A stretch of 64,000 nucleotides of DNA from assembly GCA_937973685.1 (NCBI GenBank), contig CALJKJ010000050.1, positions 11,173 through 75,172 of the forward strand, written 5' to 3'. The notes below the pieces were generated by a model. It had not been told where the DNA came from. It did not search any database and saw only the letters and a program-made list of their open reading frames with translations. Of the stretch, positions 26,350-35,488 are shown one piece after another. Origin of the DNA: an uncultured Flavobacteriales bacterium (lineage in GTDB: Bacteria > Bacteroidota > Bacteroidia > Flavobacteriales_D > Crocinitomicaceae). Position 1 is the stretch's first letter. Every line of letters begins with the position of its first letter. The position numbers were made by a program, and so were the translations under genes.

Positions 26350-27213
26350 ATGAATAATTATCGATTTTTAGCTGTTTTTTCAATAAGCACTGTTTTATTG
26401 TCAAGTTGTGTCACTTCCGAAAAATGGATTGAAGACGATGTATACTCTTTAAAAGAAGCAAGCCTACCAATCAATACGGATGTAAATGAAGATACGGATT
26501 ACAATGCGTATATTTTTCAAAAACATAATTCAGAAAACAAAATAGTATACGCAAATAATACAAATCAACAACAACTATTTTTTAACAATGGATTTAACCG
26601 AATGAATTTGTTGCGATTTGGCTTGTATATCAATAATTACAACAGACTAAATCAATTCAACTCTCCTTTCCTTGGAGCAAATGGACAAGTATATTATTCA
26701 CTTTACGGTAATAATTCTTTTGGAAATGGCATTTTCTTTAACAATGGTTTTGGATATGTTGGTTTGAATAACAATTGGGGTTCAGCTACAAATTGGGCTT
26801 CAAACAATTCAAATTACAATGGAAATAACGCTTTTACAAACACATCGCTCAATGGTCCTCGTGGTTCTATCTCAGGAATGGGCGGTTTAACTTCACGTTC
26901 AAAAAACACATTAAAAAGCACAAGTTTTACTAGTCCTGCAAAAGTTGGACCTGTTCGCTCGCACAACATGCCTGTAGCAGCAATTCCACGACCTGCAAAA
27001 ACGCCTGCAGTTCCAGTATCAGTTGGACGTGTTGCTAACGGAGGTGCTGTTGGTCGTCCAACGGTTGGTGGTGTCATTCGCACGGCTGCTCGAACTGCAA
27101 CAACCGTAACGACTGCTCCTCGCGTTGGAAATGGCGGCGGAATTTCTGTTGGTAGAAGTTCAGGAGGAGGTGGAGTAATTTCTGGTGGTGTTAAAACTGT
27201 TGGACGTCACTAA
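26350..27213 (+). CDS. Asn/Gly-rich lipoprotein, function unknown
   Basis: 287-residue exported lipoprotein: signal peptide with lipobox LLSSC (Cys20). The middle is rich in Asn, Phe and Tyr (LFFNNGFNRMNLLRFGLYINNYN), and the C-terminal third is a low-complexity Gly/Val/Arg/Thr region ending GGVISGGVKTVGRH. I do not recognise a domain. It lies 2 bp before the OmpP1-like gene, so the two are translated from one mRNA and may act together at the outer membrane. Confidence 0.8.
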   Translation: MNNYRFLAVFSISTVLLSSCVTSEKWIEDDVYSLKEASLPINTDVNEDTDYNAYIFQKHNSENKIVYANNTNQQQLFFNNGFNRMNLLRFGLYINNYNRLNQFNSPFLGANGQVYYSLYGNNSFGNGIFFNNGFGYVGLNNNWGSATNWASNNSNYNGNNAFTNTSLNGPRGSISGMGGLTSRSKNTLKSTSFTSPAKVGPVRSHNMPVAAIPRPAKTPAVPVSVGRVANGGAVGRPTVGGVIRTAARTATTVTTAPRVGNGGGISVGRSSGGGGVISGGVKTVGRH

Positions 27214-27215
27214 TA

Positions 27216-28685
27216 ATGAAAAGAATTTATCTTCTCTTAACAGCTTTTTTAGCAAGCTCTTTTTGTTTATTGGCTCAAAATGAAATCGACATTTATCGTG
27301 CAGCAAACACCTTTAATGAAGGGACAGCTCGTTTTGATGCAATGGCTGGTTCGTTTGGAGCATTAGGTGCTGAAAGCGGTTGTGCACGAATCAATCCAGC
27401 AGGTCTGGCTCGTTACACGAATTCTTCTTTTGGATTTACTTTAAACGGAATAGCTACATCAAACTCAGCAAATTTTCAAAATCAGTTAACAACTACTTCT
27501 GATTTTTATTCACGATTATCCAATTTAAATTTTGTCGTTGTAACTGACAAATCACTCAATCGTCAAGGTTTTCTCTTTTCTCAATTCGGTTTCGGAATCA
27601 ATAGAATTGCAAATTTTAATTCCGTGTTTTCATACAAAGGTCAACAATTCGAATCGTTACTGGATGAATTCGCAAGTAATGGTTACGGAACTCAACCTGT
27701 TGATTTGAATAGTTACTTCCCCTTTTCAACTTCGTTGGCATATGAAACATATGCTATTGATTTTAATAATCCAAGCTATATTCCACGATTAACAAGTGGA
27801 GATATGATTCACAATCGTACTGTTACAACTTCTGGAGGAATTTCTGAATACTATTTTAATTTTAGCGGTAACTACATCAATAAATTATATATCGGTGGAA
27901 ATCTAGGTATTCAACGATTGAAGTACGATGAAAATATTGATCATTCAGAATCGTTAATTGACACGATTGGAGTTTCATTACGTTCGTTTAATTACAATTA
28001 TCATTTTAATACCAAAGGAAATGGTTTAAACTTGAAAATTGGTATTATATATTTGCCACAAGATAATATTCGTCTCGGTTTTTCTATCCATACACCAACT
28101 TCATTTAATTTATTGGATCAAACAAATGCCAATATGACTGCCATGCATAATGACGGAATTCGAACTGTAGATCCATCATTGGTTCCAAAATCGACTTATA
28201 AATACAACTTAAGCACACCGGCTCGATTTATAGGATCATTTGGTTATGTATTTGAAAAAAGAGGCTGTATCAATATTGATGCTGAATTTTTGGATTACTC
28301 ATGGGGGAAATTAAAACCAACAAACGACCCAACTTATGAAACTTATAGTTTTTCCAACGAAAATGCAGCAGCTAAAGAACGTTTAAAAGCAGGTTTTAAT
28401 TTGAAAATAGGCGGTGAAATCGTTTTTTCAAACAAGTTTTTTTTACGCGGTGGTTTCGCTAGCTACTTCAAAGGAGACAAAGCACTTCTTGTTTATGGTA
28501 AAAATGCCGACCAATTAATATCAGGAGGTGTTGGTTACAGATATGGCGCAATGACGCTAGACTTTGCCATAAAATCGTTTCTCCAAACAAAAGTTTACCA
28601 AGCTTTTACAGGAAGCTCAGCGTTGTTAGACTTAAAAACTACGACTTTTGTAATTGGTTTCAATTACAAATTCCCAACTAATTAA
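27216..28685 (+). CDS. OmpP1/FadL/TodX family outer-membrane protein
   Basis: 489-residue barrel with a signal peptide (MKRIYLLLTAFLASSFCLLAQ). The mature start with an N-terminal hatch-like stretch (TARFDAMAGSFGALGAESGCARINPAGLARY) matches the FadL-type family, which transports hydrophobic compounds across the outer membrane. Substrate unknown. It overlaps the convergent glucosaminidase gene by 8 bp at the 3' end. Confidence 0.87.
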   Translation: MKRIYLLLTAFLASSFCLLAQNEIDIYRAANTFNEGTARFDAMAGSFGALGAESGCARINPAGLARYTNSSFGFTLNGIATSNSANFQNQLTTTSDFYSRLSNLNFVVVTDKSLNRQGFLFSQFGFGINRIANFNSVFSYKGQQFESLLDEFASNGYGTQPVDLNSYFPFSTSLAYETYAIDFNNPSYIPRLTSGDMIHNRTVTTSGGISEYYFNFSGNYINKLYIGGNLGIQRLKYDENIDHSESLIDTIGVSLRSFNYNYHFNTKGNGLNLKIGIIYLPQDNIRLGFSIHTPTSFNLLDQTNANMTAMHNDGIRTVDPSLVPKSTYKYNLSTPARFIGSFGYVFEKRGCINIDAEFLDYSWGKLKPTNDPTYETYSFSNENAAAKERLKAGFNLKIGGEIVFSNKFFLRGGFASYFKGDKALLVYGKNADQLISGGVGYRYGAMTLDFAIKSFLQTKVYQAFTGSSALLDLKTTTFVIGFNYKFPTN

Positions 28686-29631
28686 GTTCAATTACTTGAC
28701 CTTTTTGTAAAACTGCAGTTGGTTTCAACTTGTTTTTACGGACAATTGCACCAACTTTGATTGCTTCTTTTTGCGAAATCTCTTGAACAGTTTGCGATTG
28801 TTTTAAAGTGATGCTCTTTTTCTTAGAATTCGAAGACGATTTTAAACGCGCTTTTTTGGGTTCAATGTATACAATATCTCCTTCTGCTAAGTATTCTTTT
28901 TTTTCATCGTAGCTATTGTAAGCATACAATTGCCATAGCGCTAAATCAAATTCCTGTGCGATTTTGTAATAAGTATCTCCTTTTTTGGCAATGATGAAAC
29001 GAACGGTATTGTTTTCTTTTTGTTGATGAGCAGCATTCGTTAATGCAGTCGCATCAATTTTTAATACGTGTTTATTATTTGATACTTGTTGGGCCAAGAG
29101 CTCTTCCCCATTTTTAGTCAGTGCTTTCTCATCGTATTGACTTAAGTTTAATCGCTCAATTAATTCTATCAACCTGTCGGCATAAGTTGGTAATGTTGCA
29201 TAACCTGCTATTTTTAATCCTTCTGCCCATGATTTGTAATCATCAATTGGTAATTGGAATAAAGCTTCGTATCTTTTTTTAGTTGTCAAAAATAAACTAT
29301 GATCAACAAACGAAGCTTCGGCCGTTTCGTATTTACGAAAACATTCTTGCTCAGCATCGTCATCTATGAAAATAGTTTCTCCTGTCCAATCGTGACATTT
29401 GATTCCGAAATGATTGTTTGCTTCAACTGCTAATTTTGAATTACCATTTCCCGACTCCAACAAACCTTGTGCTAAAGTAATGCTTGCTGGTATGCGGTAA
29501 AGCGTCATTTGATTGACTGCTACAGCAGACCAATTCGTAATATAATCTGTTGATGTTAGTTTGCTAACAGATTGATTACCAAATAAAAAGGTAAATTGAG
29601 TAAAACAAAAGAAAAATGTTAAAAAGCGCAT
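28678..29631 (-). CDS. Exported glucosaminidase (GH73) with LysM repeats
   Basis: 317 residues: signal peptide (MRFLTFFFCFTQFTFLFG), a GH73/FlgJ-like domain (about 20-165) with catalytic-site sequence AQGLLESGNGNS and HFGIKC, then two LysM-like peptidoglycan-binding segments (about 205-250, FIIAKKGDTYYKIAQEF, and 268-317). It cuts glycan strands of peptidoglycan, probably during growth or division. I start at ATG 29631; the in-frame TTG at 29664 would spoil the signal peptide. Confidence 0.88.
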   Translation of the reverse strand: MRFLTFFFCFTQFTFLFGNQSVSKLTSTDYITNWSAVAVNQMTLYRIPASITLAQGLLESGNGNSKLAVEANNHFGIKCHDWTGETIFIDDDAEQECFRKYETAEASFVDHSLFLTTKKRYEALFQLPIDDYKSWAEGLKIAGYATLPTYADRLIELIERLNLSQYDEKALTKNGEELLAQQVSNNKHVLKIDATALTNAAHQQKENNTVRFIIAKKGDTYYKIAQEFDLALWQLYAYNSYDEKKEYLAEGDIVYIEPKKARLKSSSNSKKKSITLKQSQTVQEISQKEAIKVGAIVRKNKLKPTAVLQKGQVIELN

Positions 29632-29696
29632 GTTCGTACAGTTTGAATAACTATACGGAATCAAATTGAAAAAGTTTCAAAAAAACAGTGATGCTG

Positions 29697-30743
29697 TCAC
29701 GCTAAATGATTCAACCACAGCATCGTATCAACATCATCTGCAAAATCATCAATTTGGGGAGTTTGGGCTACACCAAAAGGAGTGTGGTTTTTCCCTACAA
29801 TTACTTGTAATTCTGATCGATGCGCTTGAATAAATGAAGTTGCTTCGTCCAATGATTCGTAGCGTTCATAATAAATGACTGATAATGGCGCATGCAAACC
29901 TGTATCTTCTTTGAGCATGAAGCAATTGTTGTCCAAAAAAGGGATGCTATTCATTAAGAAAATAGTGCGGTTATAATCGTAATTATTCCCGTATTTGTGG
30001 TGATTTATAATGTCGCTATGGGGTAAAAAAGCTTCAAATAAACGATCAATATTGAAATCATTAGGAATAAACAATTTGGACACATTACGACACCCCATTC
30101 CAAAATAGAGAAAACAATCATCACCCAAAGCAGTCAACTCTTCGTTTGTCTCTTCGCCTGTCAAAACAGCAATCGATGTGCGGTTTTTTCTGAAAATATG
30201 CGGGTTTTTTCCAAAATATGTTTCAAATTGCGCAATCGTATTGTTGCTACCAGTTGCAATTACAGCATCGAAATTTTTGAGTGGACCTACAACCAATTGA
30301 ATTTTACTCTTCAGGCGTTCATCAATTTCGATTAATAACTGAATGACGTACATTGGGATACGGTTATCTTGAGAACTCAATTTGCACAAAGCATTATTTC
30401 CTGATAATAAAACACAGATCAAATCGTGAAAACCAACCAATGGAATATTTCCAGCCATTATCAAGGCAATTTTTTTCGGTTGATTTGTATACGAATAGTT
30501 GTTGGCAAAAGTTGTTAATGCTGTTTCTTCAAGCATTATTGACAACCCTTTCATGGATGATTTGATGTTCTTTTCAGTGAACCACGGATTGTGTTGCTTT
30601 TCTTTTTTGATCATCAATTGAAGGTTATCCCATTCATTTTCTGTCAATCCACAATCGTAATCACGCCATTCATCATTCGAAGCAACTGCGTTAAAAATAG
30701 TACCTAATTGTACCAGTACTTTAATAATCTCTTCTTTTTTCAC
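29697..30743 (-). CDS. LuxC-type acyl-CoA reductase family protein
   Basis: 348 residues of the LuxC/acyl-CoA reductase family, NAD(P)H-dependent aldehyde-dehydrogenase-like enzymes that reduce fatty acyl-CoA. Features include IALIMAGNIPLVGFHD (cofactor region) and the cysteine-containing GMGCRNVSKLFIP. The physiological substrate in Bacteroidota is not established. The start is GTG at 30743, as no suitable ATG exists upstream; a -7 box ends 4 nt before it. It is divergent from a ferredoxin gene, with only 103 bp between them. Confidence 0.83.
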   Translation of the reverse strand: MKKEEIIKVLVQLGTIFNAVASNDEWRDYDCGLTENEWDNLQLMIKKEKQHNPWFTEKNIKSSMKGLSIMLEETALTTFANNYSYTNQPKKIALIMAGNIPLVGFHDLICVLLSGNNALCKLSSQDNRIPMYVIQLLIEIDERLKSKIQLVVGPLKNFDAVIATGSNNTIAQFETYFGKNPHIFRKNRTSIAVLTGEETNEELTALGDDCFLYFGMGCRNVSKLFIPNDFNIDRLFEAFLPHSDIINHHKYGNNYDYNRTIFLMNSIPFLDNNCFMLKEDTGLHAPLSVIYYERYESLDEATSFIQAHRSELQVIVGKNHTPFGVAQTPQIDDFADDVDTMLWLNHLA

Positions 30744-30747
30744 GGTA

Positions 30748-30755
30748 CAAAGGTA
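30748..30755 (-). promoter_or_regulatory. -7 box immediately before the acyl-CoA reductase start
   Basis: Minus-strand TACCTTTG, perfect TAnnTTTG, ending 4 nt before the GTG start codon; predicts a leaderless or nearly leaderless mRNA. Confidence 0.55.
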
Positions 30756-30819
30756 CGTTCTTTGGATTTATTTTTTGAAAGTTTAAACCAAATCACCAAA
30801 CGAATTGTTAACTACTTAT

Positions 30820-30827
30820 TATATTTG
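30820..30827 (+). promoter_or_regulatory. -7 box of the ferredoxin gene
   Basis: TATATTTG, perfect TAnnTTTG, 19 nt before the ATG at 30847. No -33 TTTG at standard distance. Confidence 0.55.
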
Positions 30828-30846
30828 CAAAAAAAAAAACGCGATT

Positions 30847-31194
30847 ATGGCAATCATGATAACAGACGAATGCATCAACTGCGGTGCATGCGAACCAGAA
30901 TGTCCTAACAATGCAATCTACGAAGGTGGAGCAGAATGGAAATACTCAGATGGTACGTCGTTAAAAGGGATGATTACTACATTGAACGGTGAAGAAATCG
31001 ACGCAAGTTCTGATTTTGAACCAAAAGACATGGATGTTTATTACATTGTAACAGACAAATGCACCGAATGTGTTGGTTTTCATGACGAACCACAATGTGC
31101 TGCTGTTTGTCCAGTAGATTGTTGCGTTGACGATCCTGAATACAGAGAATCAGAAGACGAATTACTAGCGAAAAAAGATTTCATGCACTTGTAA
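30847..31194 (+). CDS. 2[4Fe-4S] ferredoxin
   Basis: 115-residue electron carrier. The first cluster motif is C9-x2-C12-x2-C15-x3-C19 (CINCGACEPECP) and the second C72-x2-C75-x8-C84-x3-C88, the long second loop of the Allochromatium-type ferredoxins. An acidic insertion of about 45 residues separates the two motifs. I start at ATG 30847 (MAIMITDECINCG), the usual beginning; the TTG at 30805 precedes the promoter. Redox partners unknown; the divergent acyl-CoA reductase is one candidate. Confidence 0.93.
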   Translation: MAIMITDECINCGACEPECPNNAIYEGGAEWKYSDGTSLKGMITTLNGEEIDASSDFEPKDMDVYYIVTDKCTECVGFHDEPQCAAVCPVDCCVDDPEYRESEDELLAKKDFMHL

Positions 31195-31235
31195 GCTTTT
31201 GCTGTAACGAAAGCAACTAATTACATTATATTCTC

Positions 31236-32306
31236 ATGAAAATTAAGCTTTCACTTATACTTTTATTCGCAACTTTTCAACTTATTAGTCAATTCGATTA
31301 TTCAAATCGCGTTACTGAACTATCAATCCTACTCGATTCCTTGCGGTCAGCAAAAACGGACGATGATAAAAGCAGTATCAATGACCGCTTTAGTTCGTTA
31401 ATGGAAAAAACATTGAATGAACCCACAATTTTTGATTATAATTTCAATGAATTAACTTCAATTGGTTGTATCGATAGTCCTGATGGTGAATTGCGCATAG
31501 TTAATTGGAACATTGAACAAGAAGACGAATCTCAACGGTATTTTGGTTACGTATTAAAGCGAGACATCAAAAAAAACAAACACACTGTTTATGTACTGAC
31601 TCAAAATATTTACTCGGAATTAAAACCAGCTGAAACAATCGATGCAGCTAATTGGTATGGTGCACTTTACTACAAAATAATCCCTGAAATAAAAGGGACA
31701 AAAAAATATTACACTGTTTTGGGTTGGAACGCTGCAACGAAAGAAAGTAACATGAAATTGATTGACGTGATTTCATTTTCAGGAAACACGTTAAAATTAG
31801 GTGCTCCTATTTTTAAAATTGCAAACAACACCTTAAAACGTGTTTTTTTTGAGCATTCAAGAAAAGCAAACATTTCATTGAAATGGGAACCTGAATACAA
31901 GCGTATCATCTTCGATCATTTATCGCCTGAAACACCTTCCATGATCGGTTTTTATGAATTCTATGTGCCCGACATGACTTACGATGCTTTTGTTTTTGAA
32001 GAAGGTAAATGGGTATTAATAGAAGATGTAGTTGGAATCAATAAAGAATCAAAAGAAGTAAAAGTTGCGGTCATTAATCCCGAAACTGGTGAAATAGAAA
32101 TGGTTTCAAAAAAAGGAGAATGGATAGACCCTTCCAGTAATAACGGTTCCGTTTCAGAGACACATGTCCCTGCAATGCCTTCCTCAAATGAACCGAAAAA
32201 AGGGAAAGAAAAAAAGAAAAAAGAAACCCAAACTGCGTTAGAAAAATACGAAAAGTCGAAAGGTAAAAAAGCGCGTAAAAAGCCAAAAAGTATTACTCGT
32301 AACTAA
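31236..32306 (+). CDS. Exported hypothetical protein, Bacteroidota-type
   Basis: 356 residues with a signal peptide (MKIKLSLILLFATFQLIS). The body is a mixed alpha/beta protein with repeated strand patterns (GELRIVNWNIEQED, KKYYTVLGWNAATKES, WVLIEDVVGIN) and no recognised domain. The last 50 residues are a Lys/Ser/Pro-rich basic tail (GKEKKKKETQTALEKYEKSKGKK). It follows the ferredoxin by 41 bp and may share its transcript. No function proposed. Confidence 0.75.
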   Translation: MKIKLSLILLFATFQLISQFDYSNRVTELSILLDSLRSAKTDDDKSSINDRFSSLMEKTLNEPTIFDYNFNELTSIGCIDSPDGELRIVNWNIEQEDESQRYFGYVLKRDIKKNKHTVYVLTQNIYSELKPAETIDAANWYGALYYKIIPEIKGTKKYYTVLGWNAATKESNMKLIDVISFSGNTLKLGAPIFKIANNTLKRVFFEHSRKANISLKWEPEYKRIIFDHLSPETPSMIGFYEFYVPDMTYDAFVFEEGKWVLIEDVVGINKESKEVKVAVINPETGEIEMVSKKGEWIDPSSNNGSVSETHVPAMPSSNEPKKGKEKKKKETQTALEKYEKSKGKKARKKPKSITRN

Positions 32307-32462
32307 TTAATCATTGTTAGAGGCGCGGCTTAAACACTTCATTTTATATCTGTTATTTCTTCAACATACTATTAACATTTTAGTAGTTGATAAATTTACC
32401 ACCCAAACAGTATCAAAAGCTCAAATGTAAAACGTATCTTTAACATCTAATTTTCTTCCATT

Positions 32463-33275
32463 ATGGGTAAAATCATTGCAATTGCAAATCAAAAAGGTGG
32501 TGTTGGTAAAACGACAACAGCAATCAACTTAGGCGGTTGTTTTGGTGTTTTGGAATACAAAACATTGATCGTCGATGCTGATCCTCAAGCAAATGCAACT
32601 TCAGGAGTTGGTCTTGACCCGAGAAACACACGTAATATTTACGACTGTTTGATTAACGACGTTCACCCATCTGAATTAATTATACCGACATCAAATCCGA
32701 ATTTAGACATTATCCCCTCTCACATTGATTTGGTTGGTGCAGAATTGGAAATGATCAATTTACCCAATCGAGAATACTTGTTGAAAAGTGCTTTGGAGAA
32801 AATCAAAGATCAGTATGATTTTATCATCATTGATTGTTCTCCTTCATTGGGATTGATAACAGTGAATGCATTGACTGCCGCTGATTCGGTAATGATACCT
32901 GTTCAATGTGAATATTTTGCATTAGAAGGTTTGGGGAAATTATTGAATACCATCAAAATCGTACAAGGACGATTGAATCAAGATTTGGAAATCGAAGGAA
33001 TTGTATTAACACTTTACGATTCGCGATTACGACTTGCAAATCAGGTTGTGGAAGAAGTGAAAACACATTTTCAGGATTTAGTTTTCGACACGGTCATCCA
33101 CCGCAATAGCAAATTAGCTGAAACACCAAGTTACGGTGAAACTATCGTGACATATGATGCGGGAAGTAAAGGTGCAATCAATTATTTGAATTTTGCACGC
33201 GAAATTTTACAACGCAACGATTTGACAAAAATTGGGAACAACGATAAACAATTTCAAGTAGATAATGACATCTAA
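32463..33275 (+). CDS. parA: Chromosome-partitioning ATPase ParA/Soj
   Basis: 270-residue deviant Walker-A ATPase; KGGVGKTT at 11-18, LIVDADPQANAT and DFIIIDCSPSLGLIT complete the P-loop family motifs. It works with ParB to move the replication origin region. The gene overlaps parB by 11 bp. The lack of an N-terminal DNA-binding domain and the context of parB, DUF5683, dapB and lepB mark the chromosomal type. It suggests that the replication origin may not be far, although origin distance varies. Confidence 0.95.
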   Translation: MGKIIAIANQKGGVGKTTTAINLGGCFGVLEYKTLIVDADPQANATSGVGLDPRNTRNIYDCLINDVHPSELIIPTSNPNLDIIPSHIDLVGAELEMINLPNREYLLKSALEKIKDQYDFIIIDCSPSLGLITVNALTAADSVMIPVQCEYFALEGLGKLLNTIKIVQGRLNQDLEIEGIVLTLYDSRLRLANQVVEEVKTHFQDLVFDTVIHRNSKLAETPSYGETIVTYDAGSKGAINYLNFAREILQRNDLTKIGNNDKQFQVDNDI

Positions 33276-34167
33276 TCCAAAAAAACGCTCGGCATTAGGA
33301 AAAGGTCTTGGAGCCTTGTTAGACAATGCAAATACTGATATTACAACGACTACAACTGGAGTTACAGGTGGTGTAAGTTTGTTGCCGATTTCTGCTATTG
33401 AAGCAAATCCATTTAATCCACGTACAAACTTTGAAAAAGAAGCGTTAGAAGAGTTGTCTCAATCTATTCGCATTCACGGGATAATACAACCATTAACTGT
33501 TCGTAAATTAGGACGAGATAATTATCAATTGATTTCTGGTGAACGCCGTTTTAGAGCATCTCAATTGGCTGGACTCACAGAAGTTCCTGCTTATGTGCGT
33601 GTTGCAAATGATCAAGCAATGCTTGAAATGGCGTTGGTTGAAAATATTCAACGTGAAGATTTAAATGCTGTTGAAGTTGCGTTGTCTTACCAATTACTTA
33701 TCGATGAAATTGGTTTAACTCAAGAGCAATTAGCACAAAAAATTTCAAAAAGTCGTTCAAGTATAACCAACCATTTGCGTTTGTTGAAACTTCCAGCTGA
33801 AATTCAGTTAGGAGTTCGTGACAATTTAATTTCAATGGGACATGCACGTGCTTTGGTTTCAGCAGGAGAAGAAGACCGTCAACTTGACTTGTATAGACAA
33901 ATCATTGATTTTCAATTATCTGTTCGTGATTTAGAAGATTTAATTCGTACTGGTTTATCCAAAGAAGAACCAGCTACATCTGCTTCAGTTGCTAAAAATT
34001 CTCCTATTGAATTAACTGTACAACAAGATGTTTTCAAACATCATTTGAGCGATCGCATTGCATCTAAGGTTGATATCAAAAAAACAGCAGCTGGTAATGG
34101 AAAGATTTTAATCAACTTTTCATCTGAGACTGATTTGAATCGCATTATTGAATTGTTGAATAAATAA
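33265..34167 (+). CDS. parB: Chromosome-partitioning protein ParB/Spo0J
   Basis: 300 residues. The N-terminus KKRSALGKGLGALL is the usual ParA-interacting region; the CTP-binding/sliding-clamp motif GERRFRA is at 92-98 and ENIQRED at 126-132; a helix-turn-helix (LTQEQLAQKISKSRSSITNHLR, about 151-173) recognises parS; the C-terminus dimerises. Overlaps parA. I saw no parS-like site near it. Confidence 0.95.
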   Translation: MTSNPKKRSALGKGLGALLDNANTDITTTTTGVTGGVSLLPISAIEANPFNPRTNFEKEALEELSQSIRIHGIIQPLTVRKLGRDNYQLISGERRFRASQLAGLTEVPAYVRVANDQAMLEMALVENIQREDLNAVEVALSYQLLIDEIGLTQEQLAQKISKSRSSITNHLRLLKLPAEIQLGVRDNLISMGHARALVSAGEEDRQLDLYRQIIDFQLSVRDLEDLIRTGLSKEEPATSASVAKNSPIELTVQQDVFKHHLSDRIASKVDIKKTAAGNGKILINFSSETDLNRIIELLNK

Positions 34168-34176
34168 TCAATTAAG

Positions 34177-34719
34177 TTGTCAAGCATTATTTTTCGTTTG
34201 TTCATTATCTCACTCCTATTTTCAATGAGTGTGTTGGGTCAATCAACTGATTCTTTAAACAAGCATTCAGTAAAAAAAGCAACAATCTATTCTGCAGTAA
34301 TTCCTGGTGCAGGGCAAATTTACAATCACACCGCTATGCCCAAAGGGAAAAAAAAGGCATTTTGGAAGGTGCCATTAATTTACGCAGGATTAGCTGGCAC
34401 AGGATATATGGTTTTGAACAACAACAGTTTACGAAAAGCATACCGACAAGAATACGATTACCGAATTGCAACAAATACTTCTTCAAACTTTTTAGAATAC
34501 GATAATGCAGGTTTGTTAACTCTTCATAACGAAGCAAGAAGTAAACGCGATTTATTCATTGCTGCTTTTGGATTGGTTTACCTGTTGAATGTTGTAGATG
34601 CAGGAATTGAAGCACATTTTGTTTCCTTTGATGTTTCTGAAAATTTAACGATCAGTTTTCGACCTGTATATGGAATCAATCAAGGAATGGGGCTTGCAAC
34701 GACTTTTAAATTTCGTTAA
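34177..34719 (+). CDS. DUF5683 domain-containing membrane/exported protein
   Basis: 180 residues with an N-terminal signal (IIFRLFIISLLFSMSVLGQ) and the DUF5683 hallmark KKATIYSAVIPGAGQIYNHTAMPKGKKK near 28-55, followed by hydrophobic segments. Function unknown; the gene is regularly found after parB in Bacteroidota. The start is TTG at 34177, 9 bp after parB; the next ATG (34225) would remove most of the signal peptide, so I keep TTG. Confidence 0.82.
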   Translation: MSSIIFRLFIISLLFSMSVLGQSTDSLNKHSVKKATIYSAVIPGAGQIYNHTAMPKGKKKAFWKVPLIYAGLAGTGYMVLNNNSLRKAYRQEYDYRIATNTSSNFLEYDNAGLLTLHNEARSKRDLFIAAFGLVYLLNVVDAGIEAHFVSFDVSENLTISFRPVYGINQGMGLATTFKFR

Positions 34720-34759
34720 ATAAGCGCGCTACAAACAATATTACACAACACAAACTGTT

Positions 34760-35488
34760 ATGAAAATTGGATTAATTGGTTACGGTAAAATGGGGAAAGC
34801 AATTGAGCGGATTGCCATAGAAAGAGGTCATGAAATAGTTTTTAAAGCGGATTCAACGAATACTCTTGAAAACTGTGATTTATCTGCTGCAGCTGTTGCT
34901 ATTGAATTCACACAACCACTGCTTGCCGCAAATCACATCATACAATGTGCACAAGCAAATTTGCCAGTCGTCGTTGGAACAACAGCTTGGTTAAAGGATT
35001 TTCCAGCTGTAGCACAAGAGATTACCGATTATGATGGCACGTTATTATATGCGTCAAATTTTAGTGTTGGAGTCAATATATTATTTGATATTAACGAAAA
35101 ATTAGCTGCGTTAATGGGACATCAACCAGCTTATCATGTAGCCTTAGAGGAAATTCACCACACGCAAAAATTAGATGCGCCAAGTGGAACGGCCGTTACA
35201 ATTGCAGAAGGAATAATCAAAGAACATGGTTCTTATACCGAATGGAAATCTGAAACTGGTTCAGCACCGCAAACAAAAGCAACTGAGATTCCTATCACTG
35301 CCTTGCGCGAGCCAAATGTTCCAGGTACGCATATTATTACCTACACATCAGAAATAGACACGCTAACCTTGTCGCATGTTGCACATTCACGTGATGGATT
35401 TGCATTAGGCGCTGTGTTAGCAGCCGAATTTATCAACGGCAAAAAAGGAATATTCACAATGAAAGACGTATTAAATCAAACAATATGA
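34760..35488 (+). CDS. dapB: 4-hydroxy-tetrahydrodipicolinate reductase
   Basis: 242-residue NAD(P)H-dependent reductase of the lysine/diaminopimelate pathway, which supplies peptidoglycan cross-links. The nucleotide loop GYGKMG is at 7-12 and the substrate/catalytic motif EEIHHTQKLDAPSGTA near 133-148. Its stop overlaps the lepB start (35485-35488), so the two are translationally coupled. Confidence 0.95.
   Translation: MKIGLIGYGKMGKAIERIAIERGHEIVFKADSTNTLENCDLSAAAVAIEFTQPLLAANHIIQCAQANLPVVVGTTAWLKDFPAVAQEITDYDGTLLYASNFSVGVNILFDINEKLAALMGHQPAYHVALEEIHHTQKLDAPSGTAVTIAEGIIKEHGSYTEWKSETGSAPQTKATEIPITALREPNVPGTHIITYTSEIDTLTLSHVAHSRDGFALGAVLAAEFINGKKGIFTMKDVLNQTI

Noticed and set aside
26814..27083. 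89-codon antisense frame in the Gly-rich lipoprotein gene
   Set aside because: Shadow of a low-complexity coding region; the plus-strand lipoprotein has a signal peptide and lipobox.
32307..34180. parS site near parA-parB
   Set aside because: I looked for the usual 16-bp parS palindrome by eye and saw none here; a genome-wide motif scan is needed.
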